Origin: Prorocentrum cordatum
Taxonomy: Eukaryota; Sar; Dinophyceae; Prorocentrales; Prorocentraceae
DNA length: 64,000 nt
Reading direction: 5' to 3'
Assembly (NCBI GenBank): GCA_963575745.1
Contig: CAUYUJ010019625.1
Coordinates: 111,189 to 175,188 of the forward strand
The translations under genes and the position numbers were made by a program. Under the pieces are notes generated by a model. The model searched no databases. It was not told where the DNA came from and saw only the letters and a list, made by a program, of their open reading frames with translations. Positions 1 through 11,830 of this stretch are shown here, piece by piece. Numbering within the stretch: position 1 is the stretch's first letter; each line of letters opens with the position of its first letter.

Positions 1-812
1 AGCATCATCAGCATCATCGTCAGCATCACCATGAGCACATCAACATCATCATCCTCATCATCATCATCGGCATCATCATCATCACCACCACCACCATCAT
101 CAACATCATCATCAAAATCAGCATCATCATGATCAGCATCATCAGCATCATCGTCATCAGCTTCATCAGCAGCATCAGCATCACCATCATCATCAGCATC
201 AGCATCAGCAGCATCATCATCATTACCAGCATCATCATCAGCATCATCATTCAGCAGCAGCATCAGCATCAGCCTCATCATTAGCATCAGCATCGTCATC
301 ATCATCATCAACAGCAGCGCCATCAGCATCATCATCGTCATCAGCATCAGCATCATCATCAGCATCATCATCAGCATCACTCATCATGATCATCAGCATC
401 ATCATCATCATTATTATAATCCCCACCACCATCATCATCATCACCACCACCATCATCATCATCATCAGCATCATCATCAGCATCATCAGCATCATCAGCA
501 TCACCAGCATCATCATCAGCAGCAGCATCATCAGCATCATCATCAGCATCATCATCAGCATCATCATCATTGAGCAGCAGCAGCATCAGCATCAGCATAT
601 CATCAGCATCATCATCTTTGTCACCATCATTATTACCATCATCATCAGCAGCAGCATCAACATCATCATCATCTTCATCAACATCAGCAAAATCATAAGT
701 ACTAGAATTATCAGCCTCATCAGCACCAGCACCATCACCATCATCATCATCAGCACCATCATCGTCGTCAGCATGAGCATCATAATCATCAACATCATCA
801 TCATTATCACCA
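1..812. repeat. Degenerate (ATC/AGC)n triplet microsatellite
   Basis: The plus strand is an almost unbroken series of the triplets ATC, AGC, ACC and GTC, with occasional AAC or ATT. Long reading frames here encode only poly-Ile/Ser/His or, on the other strand, poly-Met/Asp. They follow from the triplet repeat and are not genes. The block stops abruptly at a C-rich run near 812. Confidence 0.95.
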
Positions 813-1337
813 CTCTCTTCCCCCCCCGTTGCAATGCGTGCGAACACCATCCCAAAGAAGCCCCACACGAACACATAGCAATACATGATCGAGCATCGCA
901 CCTTGAACAGGCAAGTTGGTCTCGCAACATGAGCTTCACTATTGAAACGCCTCCTGGCCCACTAGCAAAAAAACACGCGTGGTAATCTGTTGCAACGCCC
1001 CACTAGCCATTACCCGCATCGGCGTACGTAGTTGGATCAGGGAGCCAACTCTTCTAACCTGAACCACTGCTCCCTGTTGAAAAAACGCTATATCCCCTAC
1101 TCGACCAGCCGCCGACCATGAACAATGCGGGCACCCATCCACACAATCTGTCAAAAAATATTGCGACGAAATCTGCATCATGAGCGGGACCCTCGCGATC
1201 AGTTGCCACTGCTTCTGGCAGGGATGGCTGGGGTGGGATCAGATTCCTCCGCCTGGCGCTCGCCCGCACCATGCACAACTCGGACCACCCCCCCGCCGTC
1301 ACTTCACACTGGCTTGTGGCAGGGCTGGTGGGGTTGC
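813..1337. other. Spacer, no supported gene
   Basis: Mixed-composition sequence between the first microsatellite and the first TIR element. A minus-strand reading frame at 939-1181 (80 codons) has an unbiased amino-acid mix, but there is no second copy, motif or splice context to support it. I see nothing else. Confidence 0.5.
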
Positions 1338-1563
1338 GTAAGCGTTTTCTCGTTCGGCGTTTCGACACTGGGCGGCAAGGGGCGGGGAAAGGGGGGGCGT
1401 CTGGCTCCGGACCTCTGCTTAGTGCGACTGTTTGCAACAGTGCGTCCATCATGGCGGAGACCCCACCTGCTCGAAACGGGCGCCAAGAACAGCCCCAAGA
1501 TCTACTCCACGGGGGGGGGGGAGAGGGGGTGACGAGGGCCCGCGCCGATCGGCAAAACGATAA
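1338..1563. mobile_element. TIR element family B, copy 1
   Basis: About 225 bp sharing long blocks with 3463-3665 and 59990-60215. Shared blocks include TCTGGCTCCGGACCTCT, the CACCTGCTCGA block, and the ending GGGCCCGCGCCGATCGGCAA. The ends are weak inverted repeats: CGTTTTCTCGTTCGGCG on the left against the complement of CGCCGATCGGCAAAACG on the right. There is no coding capacity. It is probably a non-autonomous DNA transposon remnant; the superfamily is unknown. Confidence 0.6.
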
Positions 1564-1614
1564 AGAAAAAAATATAACATGAGTGCTGTCACGTGCACCC
1601 GCGCACCTTCCGCC

Positions 1615-1789
1615 GCCTGGCGTGAGGTCGGGCCTGTCCCCCTACAGGCGGATTGTGGGCGGAAAATTAAAATACCCCGAGAGTTCCCCTCAATAGCCAA
1701 AAAATGGTCCACAAATCGTCCCCCGACTATCTTGCATCTATTCTTGAACATTCATCCTGTAGAGGGACAGACCCGATTGAAGCCTGGCG
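1615..1789. mobile_element. MITE family A, copy 1, with perfect 8-bp target duplication
   Basis: A 159-bp element (1623-1781) flanked by the identical octamer GCCTGGCG at 1615-1622 and 1782-1789. The left end reads TGAGGTCGGGCCTGTCCCCC; the right end is its imperfect reverse complement, AGAGGGACAGACCCGATTGA. The interior is AT-richer than its surroundings and non-coding. Eight-bp target duplications are typical of hAT, P and Merlin-like transposons, so this is a non-autonomous member of some such family; the sequence does not say which. Confidence 0.88.
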
Positions 1790-2278
1790 CACCCCTCCCC
1801 GTCGCTCGGACGTCCACCCCCTGTGTTTTTTTCGGTTTCTTGCGTGGCTTTTTCGCAGGATGACCCAGGATGCTCCTCGATAGCCCCCGCCGGGAAAAAT
1901 CGGGCGTTGGCAGAACTGGGTTTGGTGGAACCTGGTTTAGCGATCTGTACTGGGGGCGCTTTTTTGTGCCGTTTCCGCTAACCGGAACTGCCGTCGCCCG
2001 AAAAGACACCAGCTGTGGCAACCCTGGTTCAGTGAGACAAGACAAGACAAGAGACAAGAGCCCGCGTCGAGGCACCTACGAGGGTGCGGCGGGAGGGCGC
2101 CGGGGCGCCGGAATAGGCTGGCCGCTCAGAAGCCGGGGTCGGGAAATGGCAGCCCGGGTCGGACAGATGGGAGTGGGTGCCGGAGCCGCAGTCGGAGAAG
2201 TGGTTCAGTGATGCTGGCCAATTCCAAGGAAGCAGGCGCCCTACCACTAACCGGGTCCCCTTACCTGGGGTCCTCGTC
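1790..2278. other. Spacer, no supported gene
   Basis: Unassigned sequence. A short (ACAAG)n run lies near 2037-2058. No reading frame has recognisable content. Confidence 0.5.
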
Positions 2279-2460
2279 TCAAGTCGGACCTGTCCCCCTA
2301 CAGGGGGATCTTCTATGAAAAATACAAGATAGCCCAAAAATTACCAAAAATAGTCCAGAAATAGTCTGGGGACAATTTGTTGCATAATGTTTGACCTTTT
2401 GGGGGCAGTTTTGGGGTATTTTTTTTATTTTTCGTCGAAAATCCCCCTGTAAGGGGTCCT
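2279..2460. mobile_element. MITE family A, copy 2 (right end damaged)
   Basis: The left end, TCAAGTCGGACCTGTCCCCC, matches family A. The interior shares its AT-rich stretches (ATAGTCTGGGG, TTTGACCTTTT, TTTTTCGTCGAA) with the longer copy at 26879-27136, so these two form a sub-family. The right terminal repeat stops after ATCCCCCTGTAAGGGG, and no target duplication is visible. It is a truncated relic. Confidence 0.75.
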
Positions 2461-2629
2461 GGATATGCCCGAGAAAAAATGCACACGTCCGAGCGACGCC
2501 GAGCCCCTGCGCACGCGGAGAGCACGCGGCGCTCCCGGGGGCGCCGCGCCGGGCGGGCCCCCTTAAGGGGGCACCCGGCGCAGCCGTGGGCGCCTGGCAC
2601 TGCGAGCCTGGCACAGATCCCTATGCCTA

Positions 2630-3165
2630 AGCCAATCTTAGGGATTCCCATATTAGGGATTCCCTAATCTTGGAGATGCCCTCAGTTTTTCAGGGCGCAT
2701 CCCTACGATTGTCATCGCCTTTTGGCGTGTCAATCTTAAGGATAGGGATTCCCTCAGGGCATCCCTGAGGGATCCCCTAATCTTAGGGCATCGCCTCATC
2801 ACAATGCCAATCTTAGGGGTTCCCTCAGTTTTTCAGGGCGCATCCCTAAGATTGTCATCGCCTTTTGTCGGGGATGGACATCCCTATCCCTCACCACGAT
2901 GCCTCATCGCCTCATCACAATGCCAATCTTAGGGATAGGCTATCCCTATCCCTGAGATTGGCACTGTAATCACAAGCGTTGCCTATCCCTGAGATTGCCT
3001 ATGCTTGCGCCTCATCGCAATCACATATCCCGATCCCTCATCCTAAGCTGGGCATCGCCTCATCACAATGCCAATCTTAGGGGGTTCCTCAGTTTTTCGG
3101 GGCGCCTCCCTAAGATTGTCGTCGCCTGTTGGCGTGTCAATCTTATGGATAGGGATAAGTTCGAG
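2630..3165. repeat. Degenerate inverted and direct repeat of CTTAGGGAT / ATCCCTAAG
   Basis: Built from short blocks in both orientations: CAATCTTAGGG, GGGATTCCCT, CCCTCAGTTTTTCAGGGCGC and ATTGTCATCGCCTTTTG. The longest block recurs near 2679, 2830 and 3089. The mixture of a motif and its reverse complement would allow several alternative hairpins. No coding capacity. Confidence 0.75.
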
Positions 3166-3290
3166 GCTGGTGATGGCACGCGTGGCGCGCGGCCGCCGTC
3201 TGCAGAGGGCGCTCGACGGCTCTCCCGGTCCGAGGGCGACCTCCGCCCGATGGGGAGCGCCGTTTTTTTCTTTGTTTTTCGGCGTGTCCA

Positions 3291-3470
3291 CCATGGGTTC
3301 AGGTCGGGCGCGTCCCCCTACAGGCGGATGGTGGACGAAAATTTAAACATACACGAACAGACTCAAGAGCAGTCAAAGGTACTCAAAAAGTCGCCCTCCG
3401 ACTATTTTTGACCATGTTTGAATTTGGACTATCCCTCCTGCTCAGGGACAGACCCGACTTAACACTGGGC
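3291..3470. mobile_element. MITE family A, copy 3, nested in a family B copy
   Basis: The element spans 3299-3462. It begins TCAGGTCGGGCGCGTCCCCC and ends CAGGGACAGACCCGACTTAA. The flanking octamers CCATGGGT and CACTGGGC agree at only five positions, so the target duplication has decayed. Sequence on both sides (CGGCGTGTC before, GGGCGGATGG after) continues a family B element, so family A inserted into family B here. Confidence 0.82.
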
Positions 3471-3665
3471 GGATGGTGGAGGGAGGGGGGGTCTGGCTCC
3501 GGACCTCTACTTGCTGCGCCTGTTTGCAGCAGTGCGCCCCAGGGGGGGACGTTCCACCTGCTCGAGACAGGCGCCAAAAAAATGCCAAGGTCTGCTCCAT
3601 GGGGGAGAGGGGGGGAAGGGGGGTTCGAGGGCCCGCGCCGACCGGCAAAACGATGTGCAAAAAAC
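3463..3665. mobile_element. TIR element family B, copy 2 (right part)
   Basis: This aligns with 1362-1563 and 60025-60215: the TCTGGCTCCGGACCTCT block, a TGTTTGCA block, the CCACCTGCTCGA block, a G-rich run, then GGGCCCGCGCCGACCGGCAA. Its left part (about 3260-3298) is separated from it by a family A insertion. Confidence 0.65.
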
Positions 3666-4529
3666 GATCACATGCTGAGCCTTGGGCGCGAATGCTGTGG
3701 CGGGAGGTCGGGTGGGAACGACGAACCAACTTCTGCCGTTCCCGGTGGCTTGCCGTCGCTCGGAGGTCCCTTTTCCGTGCATGTGTCGGTTTCGTGCGCG
3801 TTTTTGTTGCTCGATGATCCGGGGAACTCTTCGATGGTTCTCGCAAAGACACAACATGCACACGTCCGAGCGACGCCAAGTTGGGAGCTTGACCCCTCCC
3901 CTGGGTTTGGGCAGGGGGACGAGGGGTTGGAGGATCTGCTTGCGCTCAGAATGGCTGCAGGATGGCTCCAGGTACTTTGAGAGTGCGTCCAAGATAGCCA
4001 AAGTAGACCAACATGGCGTCGAACACTCCACCAAGAGGCCATGTTCCCTCGTCACAGACAAAGATCCGCACCCCTGAGGCCCCCACGCTCACCTGTAAAA
4101 CAAACTGTGGATTCACGTTTCCGAAGTCACGATCCGTTGATAAACAGTATGGGGCCGCACTGCCGAGGCCAAGGATACCTTGCAGCAAACCGCGGGCCCA
4201 CGGTGCCAAGGCCACGATTCCTAATAAAACACCTAGGTCCGCACTCCCAGTGCACTGATCCACTGTAAACAAACTATTGATGCAGGCCCCGAACCCGTCT
4301 GCCACCCAGTCAGCCTTCCACGCAGCCAGCAAGCTGCTCGGACAACCTGCCTGCCTGCTAGCCAATCAACCTGCCAACTGTCCATCCAGGCAGCGAGCCA
4401 ACCGACCGAGTTGCCAGCCCCATTCCTCCACCTCCCCATCACTCTGTCTACGATGGTGCAGGCCTGACCGGTGGCAACACATGCATTGTTCTACCTCTCA
4501 CCTCACTGTGTGCTGCCCTTAAGGCGCAC
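3666..4529. other. Spacer with one unassigned minus-strand reading frame
   Basis: Mostly unassigned. A minus-strand frame of 139 codons at 3946-4365 stands out because its composition is protein-like. It has a hydrophobic stretch (GVLLGIVALAPWARGLLQGI) followed by a mixed segment, unlike the skewed reading frames nearby. I recognise no domain, and there is no visible partner exon. It may be a fragment of a host or element gene, or chance. Confidence 0.3.
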
Positions 4530-4870
4530 GCGCCTCTGGGGGAGGGGAGGATGCAGCAGCAGTCGGAGGCGAGGGACGTGGGAGGAGGAATGAAGAGGGA
4601 GGAGGAAGGGAAGGAAAGGAGGAAGGAGTGACAAAGGAAGGAGGAGGAGGAGACTGATGAGGAAGGAGGGACGACGCAGGGAGGTAGGGAGGATGAGGCG
4701 AGGATGAGAATGAACAGGTCGACGCTGAGGAGGATCGCAAGCTCGAGAATAAGAAAGAAAACAATGACGCAGGGTGATGAGGATGAAAATGAAGACAAGA
4801 CGGGCGAGGGAGAAATCAGGTGGGTGGGCAGGTAGGGGAGAGGCTCATCCTCCTCATCCTCACAGTGCGG
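4530..4870. repeat. Purine-rich GGA/GAA tract
   Basis: The plus strand is dominated by GGAGG, GAAGG and GAGGA in no strict period. The opposite-strand frame is Ser/Leu/Pro-rich low complexity. Not a gene. Confidence 0.7.
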
Positions 4871-4894
4871 CCCTTCTGGTTACTCTACATCTGC

Positions 4895-6395
4895 ATAGTC
4901 CTTATCAGCATCATCATCATCGTTAACAGCATCAGCATCACCATCATCAACAGCAGCAGCATCAGCATCCTCATCAGCACCAGCAGCATCAGCATCAGCA
5001 TCAGCATTATCATCACCATCACCACCACCACCATCATCATCAATCAGCAGCAGCAGCATCATCACCATCTTGACCAACAGATGCCTTCTGGCATTACTGT
5101 CGTAATCATAGTCATGTTCATCGTCTAACTCAGCAGCAACATCCCGACCATCATCATCACCAGCACCATCATCATCACCACCATCTGCATCACCATCATC
5201 ATCACCAGCATCAGCATCAGCATCATCGTCATCATCATCACCATCATCAGCAGCATCATCATCATCGTCGTCATTGTCATCAGCATCAGCACCATCATCA
5301 TCAGCAGCAGCATCACCATCCTGATCATCATCATCAGCAGCATCAGCATCATCAGCATCATCGGCGTCGCCATCAGTAGCAGCAACACAATCGTAACCTC
5401 CATCATCACCAGCAGCATCATCATGACCACCACCACCACCACCATCAGCACCACCAACATCATCATCAGCAGCAGCATCACCACCACTATGATAATCGTC
5501 GCCATCAATATCACCATCAGCATCATCATCACCGTGACCATCAGCACCATCAGCATCATCATCAGCATCATCAACATCAGCAGCATCATAAGCATCGTCA
5601 TCATCAGCAGCAGCATCGATAATATCATCAGCATCATCAGCAGCATCGTCACATCATCGTCGTCACCATCGCCACCATCACCATGAGCCACGTCATCAGC
5701 AGCATCAGCATCATCAGCATCAAAATCCTCGGCATCATCATCGCCATCATCAACAACAACCGAATCAGCATCAGCAACAGCATCGGCATCAGCATCAACA
5801 TCAGCAGAGCCAGCATCAGCAACATCAGTATCACCAATACGTATGATCACCAGTAACATCATCGTCACCCTTGCTGTAATCATTCACCACCAGCAACGGC
5901 CTCACCAGCAGCAGCGTCATGAACATCATCACCAGTATCAGCATCATCAGCATCATCACCATCAGCATCATCCCCACCACCATCGCAACCATCATCACCA
6001 CCATCGTAATCATCAACATCGTCATCCTCACAATTATCCTCATCATCAGCAGCATCATCACCATCACCATCAACAGCATCAGCATCAGCAGCAGCAGCAT
6101 CCGCATCATCATCACCATCATCATCATCATCAGCATCATCATGATCATAAGCACCAGCATCATCATCGGCATCAGCATCAGCATCAGCATCATCATCATC
6201 ATCAGCATCAGCAGCATCATCATAAGCAGCATCCGCATCATAAGCAGCATCAGCCTCACCATCATTATCAGCAGCAACATCAGCATCGTCATCAGCACCA
6301 TCGTCATAAGCGTCATCATCATTACCGTTGTCATCGTCATCGTCATCGTCAACGTCATCGTCACCGTCGTCGCCATCACCGCCACCGTATAGTAT
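4895..6395. repeat. Degenerate (ATC/AGC)n triplet microsatellite
   Basis: Two blocks (about 4895-5075 and 5130-6395) separated by a short non-repetitive stretch. Units are ATC, AGC, ACC and GTC, with a growing share of CGT near the right end. The triplet phase holds over several hundred bases at a time, which produces long His/Gln, Ile/Ser and Met/Asp frames that are not genes. Confidence 0.93.
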
Positions 6396-7115
6396 TCGTC
6401 CGAATCCTGCCCTCTCCTCGTTGGCCCTCCGCAGTCAGCTTCTTTTCCTCCCCCTCATCCTCCTCCGCCACCACCTCCTCCTCCTCCATCTCCTCGTTTT
6501 CCTCCTCCTCCTCCTCGTCCTCCCCCTCTGTCACCATCGATCCTCCTCTTCCTCAGCAGGAGTGGAGATGGATGAGGAGGGATCAGGGGTCAGGCCGAGG
6601 CGCAACATCCGATTCGGATGAGGGCTGGCGGGCAAGGGGAAAAGGTGGAGGGCGCGGGATTCTCGTGTGTCACGGTCCCGCAGAAAAGAAGGAAGAGGAG
6701 AAAAGAAGGACAGAGGAAGGAAAAGATGAGAAAAGAAATGGAGATGGACGAGGAGAAAAGAAGGAAGGAGGAGGAGGAGCAGCAGCACGAGGGAGAAGAG
6801 CAAGAGGAGGAGGTGGAGGAGCAGCAGGAGAGAGAGAGAGAGAGGAGGCGACAGGAGGAAGAGGCGAGAGGAGGAGGAGGAGGAGGAGGAGGAGGCGAGA
6901 GGAGGAGGAGGAGGAGGAGGAGGAGGAGGATGGAGGAGGAGGAGGAGGAGGAGGAGGAGGAGGAGGAGGAGGAGGAGGAGGAGGAGGAGGAGGAGGAGGA
7001 GGAGGAGAGAGAGAGAGAGAAGAAGAAGAGGCGAGAGGAGGAGGAGGAGGAGGAGGAGGAAGAGGAGGAGCAGAAGGGTGAGGAGCAGGAGCAGCAGGAG
7101 CAGGAGGAAGGAGCA
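6396..7115. repeat. (TCC)n, spacer, then (GGA)n microsatellite
   Basis: TCC-rich from about 6400 to 6560, a short mixed spacer, then GGA-rich from about 6690 to 7110 with near-perfect (GGA)n at 6880-7010. The Glu/Gly/Arg and Ser/Pro/Leu reading frames over this stretch are artefacts of the repeat. Confidence 0.9.
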
Positions 7116-8240
7116 GGCTGAGGAGGAGGGAGGAGGCCTGCGGCACCGCGTCCGCGCTGAACGCCGAGAGGTACTCGGTGAGGTCAGTGCCGCTGTGGTA
7201 CGGGCGGGACATGATCTGCGGAGGCGCCGCCGCAGCAGGCTACAGTCAGCGCGCTGCCGTGCAGAACGCTGCACGAGGAACGAAAGGGCTCTCCTGGCCA
7301 CTGCGAGCCTCGGCCACGAAAAGGTCCTCCGACCTAGATCTGAGGAGCGGCCGCAAAACCAGAGCCCCTCCTGAGCCCAAGTGACCTTTTTTATCAGCGT
7401 CTTGGCTGCACGCTGAGCCCCAGATCCACAGGCGTTGCGAGAACAAAGACGCGACGGTCGGGTTGTTCACGATCGTCCAGACGGCGGAGGGAGCCGTGCC
7501 TGGGCCGCGGGGGCGTATAACAGAACGCCTAGGGCGAGAGATCGCAGGACGTGCTGGAGCAATGCTCCCACACAACCCTGGTGCATGCACGGCGTCAGCA
7601 GCCAGCTTGGCCCAGAAGGACCCCAGAAGGAGCGAAACGTCAACCCGATACCGGCAAAAGAAGACTGTACCGACGTGCTCTGATCGCGCAGTTTGGTTGT
7701 CTTACAATCGGACCCAGGCCAGAAGAACATCCCGCAATAACATGAGACCCTCCGTCGGCCAAAACAAACAGAACGTCCGTACCCTCCCTAGGATGCACGA
7801 GAACATCCAACAAACACGAAGAACACCAAGCTACCCTCCCCGAACCGACCTCGACCGCATACCTCGGTCCGACTGCACAATGATCGGGGAGAAGCCGTGC
7901 TTTCGGTGGCAACCCATGGGAGCCTCCCGTACCATCGTGTCGGCCCTTGCGAATCGAAGCCGATCGACGCGGAATCGACGCGAGTCGGTGCTAAACCGAC
8001 GCTGACCGACGCCAAGTCGGCACCGTCTCATCGACTCCCAGACGACAATCGGCGCTCATCGACGCTACTGACGGAATTCAGAGGGCATACCAAGCTCCCT
8101 TGATTTGCTGCCGAACGTGCTCCCGATGGCGCCGCATCCACAGTGCACCAGCGATGGGGCGCGATCTTCCGACCCCCTGAGGCGAGGGCGGCCGTCGAGA
8201 GCCCCGTGGGGGGCCCACGTCGTGACCGGGTGCAGCGACG
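7116..8240. other. Spacer with a CGAC-motif cluster
   Basis: No gene I can support. Frames of 180 codons (plus, 7463-8005) and 114 codons (minus, 7246-7590) exist but carry no motif. Between about 7955 and 8070 the motif CGAC/GTCG occurs many times (for example CGATCGACGCGGAATCGACG, then GTCGGTGC and GCACCG), with small inverted repeats. Confidence 0.5.
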
Positions 8241-8574
8241 TCGGCCTCCTCCTCCGCCTCCTCCTCTTCCCCATGCTCCTGCCGTTCCTGCTCCTGTTCC
8301 CCCTGCTCCTGCTGTTGCTGCTCTCCCTCCTCCTTCTCATCCTCCACACAGTCCTCCCCCTTCTCCTCAATCGCCCTGTCCTCCTCCGCCTCCCCCTCCT
8401 CCTCCTCAATCGCCCTGTCCTCCTTCTCCTCCTCCTCCTCCGCATCATCATCATCACCATCATCACCACCGCCACCACCACCACCACCACCACCATCCTC
8501 ATCCTCATCACCATCATCATCATCATCATCATCAGCAGCAGCATCAGCATCAGCATCAGCATCATCAGCATCAG

Positions 8575-8616
<42 letters not shown>

Positions 8617-8622
8617 GAGCAT

Positions 8623-8657
<35 letters not shown>

Positions 8658-9105
8658 GCATCATCATCATAATCATAAAAGCAGCAGCAGCATCATCATC
8701 AGAATCGTCATCGACAGTATCATATCATTATCATCACCAGCAGCAGAATCGTCATCACCATAAGTTGCATCATCATCACCATCACCATCATCATCATCAC
8801 CACCATCACCAGCATAAGCATCAGCATCATCAGCATAATCAGCAGCATCATCATCATCAGCAACGTGGTCGTCATCAGCATCATCATCGTCGTTATCATC
8901 ATCATAATCAGCATCATAGTCATCAGCATCATCAGCATCATCATCATCAGCATCATCATCGTAATCAGCATCATCAGAATCAGCAGCATCATCAGCATCA
9001 TCATAGTAAGAACATCATCAACATCAGCAACATCATCATCATCAGCATCAGCAGCATCATCATCATCCTCGTCATCGTCATCGTCGTCATGATCATCATC
9101 ATCAT

Positions 9106-9148
<43 letters not shown>

Positions 9149-9335
9149 GTCATCTTCATCATCATCATCAGCATAAGCATCCTAATCGTCATCATCATCA
9201 CCATCTGCATCATCATCCGCATCAGCATCATCATGATCGCCGTATTCTTCTTCAACATCATCATCAACAATATCATCCTCCTCTTCCTCCTCTTCTTCCT
9301 AGTCCTCCTCCTCCTCTCTGTCCACTTCTTATCAT
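8241..9335. repeat. (CTC)n, (ATC/AGC)n, (CCT)n composite microsatellite
   Basis: CTC/TCC-rich to about 8440, then ATC/AGC triplets to about 9250 including long pure (ATC)n runs near 8580-8650 and 9110-9150, then CCT-rich to 9335. A plus-strand frame of 455 codons spans it, but its content is only Leu/Ile/Ser/His repeat. Confidence 0.93.
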
Positions 9336-9584
9336 TTTCCTCATCCCACCCCCACTTACTAATCCCTCCACATCATCCTGTAGACCAGCGTGAATGGAGA
9401 AGAATGGAAGACGGAGCCTTCTCCTGCGACAGGCCGTACACCGCTAGGCTGACGACAACTCCGAGAGCGTAGACGCCACATAGCACCAAAGCTCCCCACC
9501 TCGCTTGCCGAGCGAGCGGGAGCTGGAACAGAGGCGCAATAGAAATACGGCAGGCTCGCGTCGTGTCGATCCTGATCGTTCCAC
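9336..9584. other. Spacer, nothing recognised
   Basis: Mixed sequence. A 20-base stretch ending GTCGATCCTGATCGTTC near 9565-9581 is repeated at about 9850-9868, beyond the neighbouring foldback element. Confidence 0.5.
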
Positions 9585-9766
9585 TAGAAGAAAAAACGGC
9601 ATAAACAAAAACTCTTGGCGCTCCGCGCGGATTTCTTGGAGCCCCTCCCTGGCGCGCGGAGCGCGCCAGGGGCGGGGCCGGAGGCGCCGCCAGGGGGCCC
9701 CAGCGCGAATCCAAGATATCCGCGCGGAGCGCTAAAAGTTTATGCTCATAGCGTTTCTCTTCTTCG
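9585..9766. mobile_element. Foldback element family C, copy A
   Basis: A 182-bp near-complete inverted repeat. The left arm has TAGAAGAAAAAACGGCATAA, then GCGCTCCGCGCGGATTTCTT. The right arm has the reverse complement (ATCCGCGCGGAGCGC, then GCGTTTCTCTTCTTCGA). The centre is CCTGGCGCGCGGAGCGCGCC followed by GGGGCGGGGCCGGAGGCG. It has the same layout as 15725-15924, 29525-29664 and 40758-40944. Confidence 0.85.
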
Positions 9767-9769
9767 ATC

Positions 9770-9965
9770 AACCCTGAGCGGTCGTTGGCTTCTCGATCGC
9801 GAGACCGTTCCGTGCTGTCCAATGCTGGGCCAGTAGCGGCGTTCGCGGCGTGTCGATCCTGATCGTTCAGCCTCGGAACGGTCGTTGGCTTCCCGATCGC
9901 GAGATCGTTCCATGCCGTCCGACGCCGGGCCACCGGCGGCGCGCAGCCTCGAGCGCCCCGCGGCG
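9770..9965. repeat. Tandem duplication of about 111 bp
   Basis: The block GGTCGTTGGCTT, TCGATCGCGAGA and CGTTCC at about 9780 recurs at about 9891, with related sequence between. It contains the near-palindrome CGATCGCGAGATCG. Confidence 0.65.
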
Positions 9966-10044
9966 GCGTCGCCGCCACGTCCACACGACGCGAAGCTACC
10001 GCACACACGTGTGCTGCGAGTCGGAGGACTGCTGGGGCTCAACA

Positions 10045-10211
10045 CACTGGGCTGAGGTCGGGCGTGTCCCCCCACAGGCGGATGTTGGACGAGAGATCAA
10101 ACATACCCCAGACAGACAAAAAAACAACTTCAAAGATTCGTTCCCAGGCGATTGTTTGACTATTTTGGGAGAGTCCTCCTGTAGAAAGACACGCCCGACT
10201 TAACACTGGGC
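10045..10211. mobile_element. MITE family A, copy 4, with perfect 8-bp target duplication
   Basis: A 151-bp element (10053-10203) between identical octamers CACTGGGC at 10045-10052 and 10204-10211. Ends are TGAGGTCGGGCGTGTCCCCC on the left and GAAAGACACGCCCGACTTAA on the right. Non-coding interior. Confidence 0.88.
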
Positions 10212-10740
10212 AGCGACCACGCTGATGCCCGTGATGGAAAGAGCGAGGCTGAAATGCAAAATGGGGCCAGCACCGCGGTTACAAGCAAAGGGGGTTGTGT
10301 ATGTACGGTGAGGGGTCACTGGCATGCAAAGGCCGAGGCGATGATGAAGAAGGGAAACAGGCAATATGGGCACTGGACGATTGTGAAACCTTGCCCAACT
10401 ACACAAAATAGAACCGCACAGAAGAATCCTCAGTAAACACTCGCTACCCTGCAGATCATTGACACCCTAACTGGCAAGCCTTGCTAATTGCCGCAGAGTT
10501 GTATATCCCCCATGGCTCCCTGAAGTGAGAGGGGATCGGCAAAATACCCTAAGCGCTCACGCTCTCTTGCGGATGGTCGACGCATCCCAAATATGCGCCT
10601 CCCAGGTACACCTAACGAAGCATACCAAGAGTCTGTATCCTGGCCACGGGTACCTCGCCATTGCTGCCCGCTCGATCTGGCGCGTACAAGGAAAAGGGGA
10701 GGTCTGCAACTGTATCGTTACCGTCCATATCAGCACAACC
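10212..10740. other. Spacer, no supported gene
   Basis: Mixed sequence with no repeat partner or convincing reading frame. Confidence 0.5.
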
Positions 10741-10784
10741 CCCAATCCTCCTCCTCCTCCTCCTCCTCCTCCTCCTCATTATCC

Positions 10785-10826
<42 letters not shown>

Positions 10827-10849
10827 CCACCCTCCTCATCATCATCATG

Positions 10850-10880
<31 letters not shown>

Positions 10881-11142
10881 GCAGCATCAGCAGCATCATC
10901 AGCATCAGCATCATCGTCGTCATCGTCGTCGCCCTCCTTCTCATCATCATCATCAGCAGCAGCATCAGCGTCAGCATCATCATCATCAGCAGCCCTATCC
11001 TCATCATCATCCTCATCAGCATCACAACCATCATCACAGTCGTCATCATCATCAGCAGCATTATCATCATCAGCATCATCACCTTCATCATCATCCTCAT
11101 CATCATCAGCAGCATCATCTGCATCATCATCAACATCATCAA

Positions 11143-11193
<51 letters not shown>

Positions 11194-11794
11194 TCACATC
11201 ATCACATCAGCAGCATCAGCATCATCATCATCATCATCCTGATCAGCAGCATCAGCATCATCATCATCATCATCATCATCATCGGTATCATTATCAGAAT
11301 CAGCATCATCATCACCATCATCAGCATCACCACCATTATCACCACCATCATCATCATCGTCATCAGCTTCGTCATCGTCATCGTCATCTCCAGCATCAAC
11401 AGCATCATCATCAGCAGCATCATCATCAGCAGCAGCATCATGATCATCATCAGCAGCATCAGTATCATCATCATCGTCAGCATCTTCACCTTCGTCATCA
11501 TCCTCATCATCCTAAACGTCATCATCATCAGCATCATCAGCATAAGCTTCGTCATCATCCTCATCATGAACATCATCAGCATTAGCATCACCAACAGCAT
11601 CACCATCATCATCGTCATCGTCATCGGCATCGTCATCGTCACCATGACCCTCAACCTCAACGTCATAACCCTCGTTATCAGATCGGCATCATCATAATCA
11701 TGTCAGTCATTAGCAACATCATCATACTCACGTCAATGATCATGGTCATCATCATCATAATCATCAGCAGCGCAGCATCCTCGCCATCATCATT

Positions 11795-11830
<36 letters not shown>

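Noticed and set aside
26-901. Long reading frames rich in Met, Asp, Ile, Ser or His in the ATC blocks (also at 4880-6392, 8065-9276, 10612-12660 and 22720-25644)
   Set aside because: They are translations of a triplet microsatellite in its six frames. Composition is one to four amino acids and frames exist on both strands.
2640-3150. TTAGGG-like words suggesting telomere repeats
   Set aside because: The words are embedded in CTTAGGGATTCCC and its reverse complement, with no tandem TTTAGGG or TTAGGG run.
6531-7301. Leu/Ser/Pro and Glu/Arg/Gly reading frames over (GGA)n/(TCC)n (also at 12582-13551, 18288-20681, 35055-35611, 42132-43308 and 49403-49765)
   Set aside because: Artefacts of purine/pyrimidine triplets; no unique sequence supports a gene.
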